64,000 bases of DNA from Actinomucor elegans (GCA_026027325.1 JAMSLZ010000001.1:248001-312000), one strand, 5' to 3'. Positions 47,158 through 59,200 are shown, counted from the stretch's first letter. Program-made: numbers and translations. Notes: a model not told the origin generated them from the letters alone.

Positions 47158-47784
47158 TTAATAGTTGATACGGGCAAATCCAGGTCGTTCCAATCGAACC
47201 TCAGGCATTGGACAACGTACTTGATCAGAAATAACAAGCGTCTTTAAGGTGGTCTTGATTTCCTTGATTTGAATACCACGGTATAGCAGTTCATCACGAC
47301 CATCATCCATGCCTGCTGAAGCTGATGATGTACGAGGAGAACCCTGTGATGAATTATCATCATTGATGTCAATGGAACTGGTTGAATCAAAAGGTGAACT
47401 TGGCTCCAAGGCGGGTGTCGTGGGTGATGTAGGTGAAGACGCACCTGAAGCAGTAGGTTTCTTCCAAGGATTAGAGAAAAGACGCGCGGAGAATCGTCTT
47501 TTAGGTTGTTCGGTTTTTGAAAAAGGTTGTAAAATGGAAGCGTTTCCGAGTGAAAGAGAGGAAGGTGCACCACCAGCAGACGACATTTGAACTGCTGCAG
47601 CAATGACTGCAGACATTGATTCAATGGTCAAGTCTTGCTGTTGAGGTGCTTGTAAATCAATAATTTCATGCTCGTTGTAATCTTCTAATGGTGTATTATC
47701 ACTGGGTCTTTTAATTGAAGCATTGCCAGAATAAAGAGAGGAATTGGCGTCTTTTGTGGTGGAAGATTTACGAGAACGAAACAT
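47158..47784 (-). CDS. Unknown Ser/Pro-rich protein
   Basis: Single-exon 208-aa protein, not recognised. It starts MFRSRKSSTTKD, has a Ser/Thr/Pro-rich middle (ASGASSPTSPTTPALEPSSP) with many potential proline-directed phosphorylation sites, and a more conserved-looking C-terminal stretch (LLYRGIQIKEIKTTLKTLVI...CPMPEVRLERPGFARINY). The basic block PKRRFSARLFSNPWKK resembles a 14-3-3 or kinase recognition region, but this is speculative. It lies 147 bp downstream of the phospholipase gene on the same strand. Confidence 0.65.
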   Translation of the reverse strand: MFRSRKSSTTKDANSSLYSGNASIKRPSDNTPLEDYNEHEIIDLQAPQQQDLTIESMSAVIAAAVQMSSAGGAPSSLSLGNASILQPFSKTEQPKRRFSARLFSNPWKKPTASGASSPTSPTTPALEPSSPFDSTSSIDINDDNSSQGSPRTSSASAGMDDGRDELLYRGIQIKEIKTTLKTLVISDQVRCPMPEVRLERPGFARINY

Positions 47785-47931
47785 TGGTATAAATGAAAGG
47801 AGAAGGGGGATGAAAGAAAGAAAGAAGCGTGGATAATATGGTCTTTTATAAACACAGTGTGCTTCACAAAACTAATTTGATGGACTCAACCTGGTGAAAC
47901 GTTACGCTTTTATTACATGACTATAGTGACC

Positions 47932-49521
47932 TTATTGAATATAGGGACTAAGAGCACTTGGACATACGAATTGCAATGTCTCTATATCAAATTCCTTTTG
48001 TTTTTCTATTTCATTTGAGAACATGTTCTATTTTATAATGTTAATAGTTGCAGATCTTTTTTATCTTTATACTTACATTCCACAATAGTGTAGCCATCAC
48101 CTGGTTAGCACACTTATTAGGATGAAAGCTAAATAACAAAAAAGTCAATCTGCAATGTGCTTTATGGAAAATGTGATCTGTTACCAGTCTATTCCACTAA
48201 AATAAGCTTGCTTGTACTTTGATACAGGGAATTGCTTGAATCCAGGCTGATAGCTCACCCCTAATTCCATTGTGTCTTTATATTTGAATTCTTGAGCCAA
48301 TTTTTCCAACCTCAAATTGTATTCATTCACCACCCGATCTGCCGCTATATAAAAAGGTTAACGTTATTTTTCTTCTTGGTGTCTCTATTACCTTTCCTCT
48401 GCCTTTCATCGCCTTGAATACAAGAGCATATGACCATGTGAGAAGGATCCAATACAAATTCGCAATAAGGATCGCCTCTAGAGGCCTCATATACGCTTGA
48501 TACCTTATTAATAGCATTAATATCGGGCACTAGAATATATGTTATTTTTGGAGCCTGTCTTACATTAAATAATGCCACGAGATTGACAAAGGATTTGCCG
48601 ACTTCTGTTTGAATCCTTTCTAGTGCTCGCCTAACATTCTTTTCGAAAATATCGGCGTCTGCCAGCCCAGGTAGTCTAGTAATAGGTGGTTCACATAACA
48701 CACAGACGTTATTAGCCCCGATAAACAGTGTAACCAGTTTCCATTCATCTTTCACATCTTTATATTCGTCTGTATTCAATAATCGAACCAGACGCGTAAC
48801 TTGATCATTTAAATCTTGCGTTTTTGATCCACTAATCTAGACAATTCTAAGTACTTGTAATGCACTTTACAATCCAACTTACTGCATTATCCAACTGTTT
48901 GCCTCGAGATAATGGCAATGTATATCCTGTAGGTGGTCCTTTTGTTGAGTCCAACCGATGATAGGCAGACAAAAAGTTGGGAATTGTATATTCGCCTTTA
49001 TCACCACCTACACTAAACACTTTGCCTCTATATTCTAGTATAGTAGAAAAAGGGGGTCTGCCTATAGCCAAGTCAATATAAATACACGTTGTACAGAAAG
49101 TAACGTACCTGAAATCATGCCAAATCCTGCGCTGATACTATCTCCAATAGCAATGACAGATTTAATATCCTTCAAAAAAAAAAGTAATTATTTTATGCTC
49201 GAGTTAATCAAACATAAATAAATAAGAGATCTCAGTTACCATTGGTCTCAAATGATAAGCATCTCGATCTATAATGCCGTCATGCCAAAGGAATGGTTGG
49301 CAATCAAACTTGGGCATAGGATAAAGACATTTTGAATCATCTTTTGACGTGTTTTTACTACCAAAAGCATTATGGAATTGTTCCAATAGCCGAGTCCATT
49401 CGTAGGTAAATGGAGAATATAAAACACTTTTTGGTTGCTGCTCTTTGAATATGTGTTGTTGGCCTTGCAAAGAAAGAACTGCAATCAGTAGTAAAAGAGT
49501 TATTGTAGTTAATGAGTACAT
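47932..49521 (-). CDS. PLB1-like GDSL phospholipase/lipase, secreted
   Basis: Resembles the repeats of animal phospholipase B1 (SGNH hydrolase releasing fatty acids from phospholipids). Seven exons on the minus strand (49521-49240, 49169-49109, 49061-48883, 48836-48392, 48344-48185, 48128-48077, 48027-47932) give 424 aa. Signal peptide MYSLTTITLLLLIAVLSLQG. Block I: SVIAIGDSISAGFG with the nucleophile Ser in GDS. Block III-like: LVTLFIGANNVC. The catalytic Asp/His block is GIDCFHPNKCANQ, the position of FHFS in animal PLB1. The last small exon yields LLWNNM...FVCPSALSPY, matching the PLB1 ending (LWNNM...CPSPESPY); without it the ORF runs into an intron. No membrane tail is seen, so it is probably secreted. 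Confidence 0.85.
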
Positions 49522-50656
49522 TAGATAAAGAGCGTGGAAATAAAATAAAGAAAAAAAAAAAGAGAGATAAAACAGTGATATATCATGAGAACTCGATCCC
49601 TGTGTGGGGGTGTTTTCTGTTTGATATCACGTTTTAATCAGTGTCAGAGTCATTCACAGTTGAAACTCGGATATCAGCTCGCCTTATACGCAGTACAATT
49701 CATGCAGATGATGTCTTTCAATGACCTTGAAATCCCGACTTTTTTTTTTTTTTTTTTTTTTTTGAAACCCTAAAGCTGGTATACAAAAGATCGCATCAAG
49801 CTGGGGTCTATTACTTTGATTTACGTTCTTTCAATAAATAGATAAATGTAGATACGCCCAAAAGCATATCAGCAGATGTTATATTGGATTCATTTGTACA
49901 TTAAATGATGTAAAAATCATGTTACAGTTCCTTAAAACAACAGAACATTTTCTTGATGGCATGTTTGCTATACGTTTTAATTTGCTTGCAAGAGCCAATT
50001 TTATTATCCTCTTGCAACAAAAATCTAAGGATATACTTTAAGGTATACATATTAAATTCATATCGTCATGAGGCTCAACCATCAAGTGCATATAATATAC
50101 AGTCCATCACTAAAAAGCTGTTATAATCATTGCGTTTTAGTGAAACGATAATTTTATCTATAGTGGCTATCAGACCCGCTATCAACTTCAATCGATTGAG
50201 AAATACACAAAAACCTAAAAAGGAAGAACTCTGAAAAGTTCACTGGGACATACCTTTTGGTCCACAGTATCAACCTGCACGGACAGCTTTTTCAAGGCAT
50301 AATTAATAAATAAAATAAATTTCGTATATAGCCATGCTTCAGAAAGTCGACAAAAATAGTTTGTTACCAAAAATGGTTTCATGCATTTACAAGCATACAC
50401 ATTATAATATGTGTTATTTGATGCACAGTTGTATTTTCTACGATCCTTGTGGAAAAAAAAAGCTGGTATCCATTTATGTTCAGGACCCATTAAAGTAACA
50501 AAGATACATTCTTGGTTAAAAACATGCAACTTTAGTTAACCAATCAAAAAGAATGATTACTTCCAATCCCTTAAATGACCATGGTATAAGTGCATAAAAT
50601 TACTTGGTACGTGTCAAAATGAGGAAATGCAATTGCAATTCTTCTTCTTTTTATCC
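49522..50656. promoter_or_regulatory. Divergent intergenic region between phospholipase and ankyrin genes
   Basis: About 1.1 kb containing both promoters and a T24 run at 49740-49763. No gene recognised. Confidence 0.5.
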
Positions 50657-51554
50657 ATGTCTAGTAGAACACCTAATGATATTTTACTCCGCAGAGTCAC
50701 TCGCTCCAGTAGCATAAAAAAGCCCACCGAAAGCAAAACCTCTACTCGATTAAAAGACGTCTTTGTCAACAGCAAACAGCGCGAAGAACTCATGACTGCT
50801 TGTGCCAAAGGAGATTTACCAAAAGGTACTGATTTGAAACAAGCTCATATGGACGCTTCAATTGACCTCTTTTGTTTTCATCATAGTTACGTATTTGCTA
50901 CAAGAAAAAAGAACAGGGTTAAATCCAGACATGATTCGAGATTCCAAATTGCGTACACCATTGCTAGTTGCTTGTGCTGCAGGACAAGCAGCTGTGGTTC
51001 GCGAGTTGATCAGGTGGGGGTCAGATGTAAATAATGCAATGGGTGATATTGTAGGTAATAAGCCGCTTGATCTTGCAGTGATATCCAACAGTGTAGATAC
51101 TGTGTTGGCTTTATTGGAAGCTGGCGCCAAAATCCACAACTATCATGATAATGCCAACAGTCACCATCAGCTAAGACCGGATGATGGTTTACCTTTACAA
51201 GCGAGGTTGAGAGCAGCGACAAGAACGCCATTGGATTTAGCAAACTCTCGATTGGATATGCTTATCAAACAATCTGAATCAACCAATGGAGCCATTAAAT
51301 CACAGACAGTAGATCAAGTATTACAGGTAAGTACGCATACCACGTTCGTTAGATACATGGACTCATAGCTTACTATCTAGATCATTAAACTACTTAAACA
51401 CTTTCTATCACCCAGCAATGATAGACTTGTGGAAGATGAATTGGATAAGTTGACAGACAAACTATCAAATATCGGTATCAGTAGTAAGAAAGAGGAAGAG
51501 GATATATTTGTAATGAAGAGTTTACAGGATGTTATATCTAAACTGAAATTATAA
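50657..51554 (+). CDS. ANKRD54-like ankyrin-repeat protein
   Basis: 260-aa protein; exons 50657-50825, 50887-51326 and 51381-51554. An in-frame ATG at 50627 exists but adds a phenylalanine-rich leader, so 50657 is preferred. Ankyrin repeats cover residues about 45-180: LRTPLLVACAAGQAAVVREL, KPLDLAVISNSVDTVLALLEAGA and ATRTPLDLANSRLDML. The C-terminal region (IIKLLKHFL...DELDKLTDKLS...VISKLKL) corresponds in layout to the tail of animal ANKRD54 (IIxMLREYL...LDDLCTRLQ). ANKRD54 is known as an adaptor that shuttles between nucleus and cytoplasm; the fungal role is unknown. Its TAA overlaps the stop codon of the convergent DDRGK1-like gene. Confidence 0.8.
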
Positions 51555-52457
51555 ACTGCCTTCGTGGATTGATATCTTTCCTTTTGCTTTCAAGTCTCGG
51601 TTAAAGTGTACATAATCGTCTTTTGTAATGAATAGAAATGTATCAGTTCCAGACCATAAACATAGTTCAAATTCATTATCTTTCAAGCATAACTCTTTGA
51701 GAATATCAACCACTTCCTATTGATAAGGTGAATAACAAACAAAAGAAAAACGCGTCTTTTATAGTATACCTCTCGTGTCAATCCTATTAATCTTGCCAGC
51801 TCACTTGTATTACACAATTTCTTTTCTTTCACCAACTTTTTTAGTTTATCACTATACTTGCTAAATCTTGCCTGCCTCTTTTTAGCATCCTTTTCTTCAT
51901 TCTTGATCCTTTTTAACGCTTCTTTTTCCTGTTGCTTAGCCTTTTTCTCCTTCTCTTTTCGGCGTTTTTCCATTTCATCCGTTCTTTTAATCGATTCTTC
52001 TATTTTCTTTCGCTGAAACTCTTCTTCATATATCTCTTCTTGTGCTCGCCTCAATTCACGCTGCTGATCCATGTATTCTCGATACTGTCTCATTTGTTCT
52101 TTTCGCCGTAACTTTTCACCCCGTTTCTTACCCACCTTTTTAACGCGTACTGCTGTAGAAGAACCTTCGCCATGATTATCGTCTGATTCTTCCTCCGATT
52201 CTTCTTCAGATTCATGTACAAACTCTTCTGACTGTCTGGCCGCTGGAGTAATGTTTCTAGTAGTAAGTGCTATTTGCATTTGTTTAGTCATACCATTCAA
52301 CTATAGCGTCCTCTCGTTGAGTATGCTTACGGTATTGTTGAGGATGATTCTGTCTTTGTCGAAAGTCAAGCAGGATCAAGATGGCTACTATACAGACAAT
52401 GACAGGTATAAACACTATCAAAGGAATACCATCTGTTTCTTTATGGGGTGAGGGCAT
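51549..52457 (-). CDS. DDRGK1: DDRGK1/UFBP1-like ER membrane protein
   Basis: Three minus-strand exons (52457-52331, 52269-51770, 51716-51549) give 264 aa. A membrane anchor (IPLIVFIPVIVCIVAILILL) is near residues 11-30, then an acidic stretch (ESEEESEEESDD), a basic/coiled-coil region rich in K, E and R (residues about 75-195), and a C-terminal winged-helix domain: LARLIGLTREEVVDILKEL...TFLFITKDDYVHF...KGKISIHE. This is the architecture of animal DDRGK1, where the same segment reads LASQVGLRTQDTI...KFIYITPEELAAV...RGRVSIAEL. Animal DDRGK1 anchors the UFL1 E3 ligase of UFMylation at the ER. The 61-nt intron 52270-52330 (GTAAGC, branch-like GACTAAAC) was chosen because it alone joins the frames. 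The DDRGK tetrapeptide itself is not conserved here. Confidence 0.72.
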
Positions 52458-54186
52458 TCTATAAGTAAAAGGCAATGGTGTTTTACATAGACTAGGTTGA
52501 GGACAAGGGAAAAAAAAAAAAAAAAAAATAAGCGTGAGCTGATGAAGGTCTTACTAGTAGTTTCTTTGCGGACTGGCTGGTTACCGTGATTAAAATACCG
52601 CCATAATGGAGCTAAGCGATGGGCGTTGGCGCGCTTATTCCCGAGTACAGTGGTACAGTAGACACGGGATTCAACGAATATCGGGTTAATAGGAATATCT
52701 ACACTATGACATGATACTTCTGTCATGTTATTCATTACCATAAAATATAGGTCAAACATGGCTTTTTTTTATTACTGTTTGTTGGTTTCGATAGCAGAGA
52801 CGTATTTCTAGCATGTCGGTAGCATTTCTACATAAAATTTTTGGACAACATTGCGTGCGGGGGTTTAAATCATGATCCATCCATGAAGAGATCGACAAAA
52901 ATCCATCCAGAGATCTTCTTACAGTTGCACTTAGCTCCTTGGCTAAACAAAATGGAGGTTTGAAATTTGGAAAAATATTCAGAAATATATATGTACTTTT
53001 AGGCAAATGAGAATTTAAACTTGTATCTTTGTTCAAAAGACGTGCTGGAAAGCTCCGATTATTAACAACTTGGAGCAATGTTATTATTTTCAAATGACTA
53101 TGCATCGTTTATCGTTCAAACAAGTGCTACTACACCTACAAGTTTAATTAATGACATAAGCTTCTAGTAGACGTTTGTAGCCTTGCATACTACATTTTGT
53201 GATTCGTAAGCCTCGATTTTTTTTTAAATAATCCTAATTTGGGAAAATTGACATGGCGTGCTATTCAACAATAGAGCTTGCGGCTGATTTCGATCACAAG
53301 TTAAATCTGAATCGTGCTCTATAATGGCAATGAGCTGTTGCATTTTGTAAAACCAGAAATCCATTTCAATCCCTTTGTCACATCCAATATTTTGAAAGTA
53401 TTTGTTAATTGATCATCATGATCATCGAAATGGTTGGTTCTTTTGTTTCACATTAAATTAAAACACTGTCGATTTAGTGATATTATAGAACCTTCTCTTT
53501 GCAGTGTCACAAACTAGTTTGGTTGCAAATATCTTAGTGGATAAAGTATCACGAAATAGAGAGCCAATTGTAGCTTGCTTATTAATCGCTTGGGTTCTAT
53601 ATCGCATTTCTTTGCTTTGAGACTTTATCCATCATTCTAGTTAGCGGACATGAATCGAATTTTAGGCTTGCCAATGACGTACATATAGAAAATTGGCTTG
53701 GTTCAGATGGATCTACGCACTTTATTTCCAGATATTTATCCAATTAATTTGAATAGATACGCGTGATGCTTTATAGAATCTTCTATAGTTTTTTTTTGTG
53801 GTGCCTGAGGCAGCAAAAGTTGTTTTCTGGATGTTCGTTTGTTTCCTCCCGGACGTCACTTGTCGCACCAGCCACCCACGGTTCATATTTTGGTCTACAA
53901 ACATTAAAGAAATCATGTATCTCGTATTGAGCATATCATTTGAGCTTTATAAAGATACCTATACATCAATTATATATTAAATGAATATACTTATGATGAG
54001 CTGTATTTTTTTTTTTTTTTTTTTTTTTTTTGTGTTTTTATGCAACAAGAGTGACGCTAAGTAAATGTTAATTACCTTATAAGGTCTAGAAAGTTATCGT
54101 CATCTCTGTCTATTTTACCCACCTTATTTCTTCTTTTTTCTCTTATTTCTTTCTTTTATTTTATTTCCTTACACAAAACAATAATA
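52458..54186. other. Intergenic region; one GC-richer open stretch on the minus strand
   Basis: About 1.7 kb. An open minus-strand frame (52759 down to about 52540) has coding-like composition (FVESRVYCTTVLGNKRANAH, LAPLWRYFN) but no family I recognise; it may be an upstream exon or 5' leader of the DDRGK1-like gene, or a relic. A dispersed-motif copy is at 53315-53344 and a T26 run is at 54006-54031. Confidence 0.4.
54006..54031. repeat. T26 homopolymer
   Basis: Run of 26 T about 155 bp upstream of the arrestin-like gene start, probably in its promoter, where poly(dA:dT) can keep DNA nucleosome-free. Confidence 0.9.
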
Positions 54187-55937
54187 ATGAATGCACCAAT
54201 ACCTGTCTCGCTATCTATACCAGCATCAACTTCGCCTGAATGTTCTTCTAGTGCACTGTCGAGTTCTCCTAGTAGAAGACTATCACAAACGATTACAGAT
54301 ATTGTAACTGGTGGGCCTGGAACACGTAGTCGATCCAGCTCTGCCCCACGCTCACCTTCACCGATAAAACCAGAATCATTAGGGCCTAATAAACTGACAG
54401 TTGATTTTGAAGGTGGGGCGCAGATCATTGTTCGTCCTAATCGAGTGGTTCGAGGTAGGCTAGACTGGAGTGTCTATAATGTGAATATATGTTTACGATT
54501 CATTTTAGGCGTGGTTACTTTTAACGTCATAAAGCCTGTACAAGCAAGTCAAATTCGAATTAGAGTAAGCTCACTTAAACAGGCTCAATATCAATGACTT
54601 ATGCGTTATATGTAGTTTCGTGCAGAGGAAGTAGCAACAGCCAAAGTACGAGAATATGGATTGGAAACTAAAATTGAACGCATTGATCAAGTGATTACAA
54701 CGTATTTCGACGTAGATACGAAAGTATGGGGAACAGAGCCAAGCCGTAAGTTGTATATAGAGATTTCTGATGATGGTTGAAGTTAATAATGATTGGACAG
54801 CTTATTTGATGAGTCCTTGGGAAGTGATAGAACCTGGCATTCATGAATACCCGTTTGCTTTAAAAGTAAGTTCTTCATAGTAGCTCAAGTATTCCGTGAC
54901 TCAGGTGACTTACTACTATTACTACCACTACCAGTTTCCCAACGTGAATTTTCCTCCGTCCACCGATGATCCCGTAGGATTTTCCATCCATTATATATGG
55001 TCCGCTCACTTGGATGGCCCAGCATTTAGTCCGGGTGCGCGGTCAAGGGAGTATATCATGCCATATAGACCCATTATCTGCGCACCGCCTACCAAAGAAT
55101 GGGTATTTACACAGACAGCGCACCATTCAGATAAGAAAACACCGATAGCCAATGTAAAAACCACACTACCCCGTAGGGCTATATGTCCAGGTAGGGAAAT
55201 AATTACTTTATATAAAGAATTAGGTAATTAACAAAAGCCATTAGACGAGGATGTGGCTATGGAACTGCAAGTTGATAGTATTCCATCCGATCTCATCGTT
55301 TCAGGTGTCAGCTTTACTTTAAACAAAATCAGCACAGGCCAAATCCAGCTCCAGCGAGGTTTAGCACGTAAATCCCGCATTCGCAAGATTCTCAGTGGCA
55401 CGTTGGCAGTGGCCGGTAACGCTGGATCAGTAAAAATTCCCGTCAACTTCCATGTTCCTACCCGTTTGGTGTCGCCTTCGTTCCAATCACGCCACATTTG
55501 TGTTTATTATGAGATACTGTTCAACATACAGTTTACAAGCCATGGTAGCCTACTAAAATCATCCTCGCCCAGTACGGAATGCTCTGTGCCTATCGGTATC
55601 ACCAATTTGCCTCATAATCATTTGCTGCACATTCCCAACTTGACGTCAGTTCAATCCTATCTACAAAGTAAAGAATCACCTATTTTCTTTGACCCGTATT
55701 TGGATGAACCACCTTCACAATCAAACAGTGAACTGTGGGGCTCATTAACTGCTGCTCTGACTACGCCACCGGTTACATCACCACCCAACTATTTTAGTCT
55801 GTCAGAGTTGCCTCCACAGTTTATACAAAAGGATAGAGAGGAAAAGGTCGTGTTTACAAGTCGATTGATTAAAGCTGGTATGGCACAAGAATTGGGTGAC
55901 CCCATTACCATTATATCAGAAACAAAAAACTATGGGT

Positions 55938-55942
<5 letters not shown>
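54187..55942 (+). CDS. Arrestin-like protein (alpha-arrestin type)
   Basis: 490 aa from six exons: 54187-54454, 54509-54564, 54616-54745, 54801-54865, 54935-55190 and 55245-55942. A Ser/Pro-rich N-terminus of about 65 aa precedes the arrestin N domain (KLTVDFEGGAQIIVRPNRVV, VTFNVIKPVQASQIRIRFR, TYFDVDTKVWG, WEVIEPGIHEYPFALKFP, FSIHYIWSAHLDG) and the C domain (VDSIPSDLIVSGVSFTLNK, VKIPVNFHVPTRLVSPSF, CVYYEILFNIQF). Fungal alpha-arrestins recruit Rsp5/NEDD4-type ubiquitin ligases to membrane transporters for endocytosis. I see PPNYFS and LPPQF but no clear PPxY motif, so partner choice is uncertain. The stop codon runs directly into a poly(A) tract. Confidence 0.83.

Positions 55943-55969
<27 letters not shown>
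55941..55969. repeat. A29 homopolymer that forms part of the arrestin gene stop codon
   Basis: The last codon TGG is followed by T plus 29 A, so the run supplies the AA of the TAA stop. Confidence 0.95.
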
Positions 55970-55973
<4 letters not shown>

Positions 55974-56253
55974 CGTTTTTGTTGTATATATATAATTTTC
56001 ATAAATAATTATCTGTAATAAAGAGCTTCTTAGTTTGTGAGTCCATCTAGAAATTTGGACACGCTCATGCAACTTTACATTCTTCAATTCTGGCAGCAAG
56101 ACCTCTATATATTACATTATAAAATGTAGAAAAAAAAAGTCAATTCATATGTTAACACGTATGGAATTGAATTGCATTATGAACCCTGCCTTTTATGCTG
56201 TCAAAGGGCGGGTACAAAATATATCTTATCCTATTGTGACCACTATGATATTC

Positions 56254-56294
<41 letters not shown>

Positions 56295-59200
56295 AATTCG
56301 TGTTATCCTGCTTATACCGTTATGCTTAATGGTTGTATAGCTAATATATATTAAAAGATAACTTATTGTTTTTGTAATGAAGCACAATTTGGGTATTCGT
56401 CACTGTGTTTGGATATCATTTGGCTCTCTTCTTAGAACCTGTCTTACCATAGTTAGATCTGATCAACATACTATCTGTACACTCTTATTCAACAGTCGCG
56501 TTGGACTTGTTGATTGATTACATTGATGGTTTGTACTTGCGCGCTTCATATAAATATTTTTATCTATTTCAAGTAAAACCTAGATAAACCAACTTCTCTG
56601 TACTAATAAAAAAAGGGGGGGGGGCGTTTACGCATATGCATGAACATACGTTAACATAGGCTGGTGTTAGAAATAGCTTCATATGTGCAGATTTTCTAAA
56701 TTTAGATGATATTTCATTAAAAATTAAGAAGTCATATCTAGGTCAACAAACGTAATTGTTGCAACTACTGGGGCTTTTTATTAAGCTTCAGTGTAATCCA
56801 TTTACTATACTCGGCAGTAATTTCATAACAACGATATTTGCTCATCAATTCTAGACCCTTCATCTAATCTTGGTCAAATGCAGCATGTGAATAGAAATTA
56901 GTATCTAGAATATTACCTGCTTTCATGAAAAACGTTGTTCACATCAAAGATGATGTTCGTAAGCCCCTTTGAACCATAGAGAATGTAACTGACAAGCAAT
57001 ATGGGTATACGTTTCTGTAGGCAACTTCATGCATATACAATATACATTGGTTATATACTAAAATGAATTAGTCAGGGGAAGATATATAAATGATATGACG
57101 GTTCTCCTCATTACAACCGAATCTTATTCTCGTGATCATTTTAACCTAGTGGATCGCTGTATTAATTAATGACATGTTGGAGTGAGGAATAGGGTACTTT
57201 TATATTTCACTTGTACCCTTTTTTAAATGATTCGGTATTCTCTACAGTTTTTGTTTCAAGCAGGTACTATTAGTAAAGAACTATTTCTCTAATTTATATG
57301 ATGTTCTAGTATATGTAACTTATATAAAGCTGAGTAGTTTGATGTGAAGCGTTTAAGCAATCGGTCAAGCGTGGCTTGACGTCATAGAGATTTTCCCTCT
57401 ATAAACTATAGACACATCCGAGTTTGAGCAGGGTACTACTGAAATAAACCTTCATTTCTTTCTTTCTATACAAACACATAATTAGTCAGTGACAGTACAT
57501 ACTCCAGCACCAGTAAGAATGAATAATAGGCTATTACCTGTCACATGGATTATTAACTTCTACACGACAATCAAAATAACAATGTATTCTTTGAGCAGTA
57601 GAACGGAAATTGGTTCTATATATCATAGTATTAAATATGGTTAAGAAAAATAACCAATGAAAAAAAAAAGAATAGATTACATTAAAGATTCTGGATTTTC
57701 ACGTAGACACGATTACACAATTCAAGTTTTCAAAATAACAAGGCGGAGCGTTCACAGTGGAAGTTTCTCTGTTATTTATTTGCAAAGATTCAAGTTTTTT
57801 GCAAGATTTAATCAAGAATAAGTTATCATAAAGAATGCTCAATCTGTGTACATGTTTAAGTGATATGGTAAGACGGCAACCCGTTCATAGCTTGAATGTC
57901 ACTAATAGTTAATGCATATTTTATACGGCGCTTCAATACTGACATAGCAAAAAAATTTTGAGCGCAAGAAGCATGGTTTTATCTTAAGCTTCAGCTAGAG
58001 GACAAAACAGCAAACGTTGCCTTTCATCAAATATTATGATAGATACAATAGATTTTTTTTCTGAGCAAAAATCACTAAGCAGATGCGACATTTGACCGGG
58101 ATCAGCTGAGAGATGTATTGATCATTAGCCTTAGATAGCATGAAATGAATACCATCTACAGTTAACTATGGATGAGCATACATATATCAATTATATTCTA
58201 CTCAAGTAGAAGTTTTAATCCATTTAGAAGCCCTTCGTAAGTAAGTAATACTGATTAGACTCAGTACTAAGCCGAGGCCGGTATGAAGAAAGATCTATCA
58301 ATGATTAAATCTTTGTTAATAAAATGAAAGTAATTGATAACGCATGGATAGACTGGGATATATTTATTCTGTCTGAATAAAGTAATGGCTCTGATGGATT
58401 TAATGTGCGTCATCCTGGATATGTAACAGCTCCAAGATGTGAGATTAAACTAGAGATAGTTGAACATCAGATTGCAGAAAAAAATAATTCTTTCTTTTTT
58501 GTCAAGCGCCAACAAGCCACTTCCAATGCAATCCTTCATCAATGCAGGTAGAAAATACCTGAAAGTACGCAAATATTTAAAATATGCATACTTTTACAAA
58601 ATTGATAAAATCATTTTTTTTATATCAATAGCAACTTTATATTTTATTGAAGAAAGTATCCAATAAAAATTACATCATTGCATGCACCATTGAATTGTGC
58701 ACTAACTTTACTAAAGCGTGTTGCGTTTATGTGCGATTATTTTGTTAAGAAAAAAGGGATCAAAGGTTACTGTATCAAATGCTTCTGATTTTTGATTCTA
58801 ATCATAGTTATTCAAACATTTGATTCTCCAAATAGAAATCAAAGTGTCTCATGGCGTTTTAAATCATGTATCGCTTTTTAACAATTTGAAAGGCATAGTT
58901 CATAACTCAGCACTTTTCAACCTGTGCATGTATGTTCCATTTGTCATTTAGAAGCAAAGAGGGAACCCTGTTAACGATTTAATCGGTACCAAATAGTATC
59001 TCTGTAACTCAAAAACATTTGACGCTAATAATAATGTGTACCATCTACCTTAGTTGTATTAGCGGCTTTATTGCCTTTACTTGAGAATAAATGCGCCATT
59101 TAAGAAGACATGTCGTTCAATGTGGTGCGACCTTCCCTCAAACCTGTATACCCCGCTCAAACCTTGGATAAACTAGCATTTATCATGCCCGAAACCTTCT

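Noticed and set aside
52258..52300. Start of the DDRGK1-like protein at a TTG near 52300
   Set aside because: That frame is opened only after an in-frame TAG; a 61-nt intron with good donor, branch and acceptor links it to an upstream exon encoding a membrane anchor, which fits the family.
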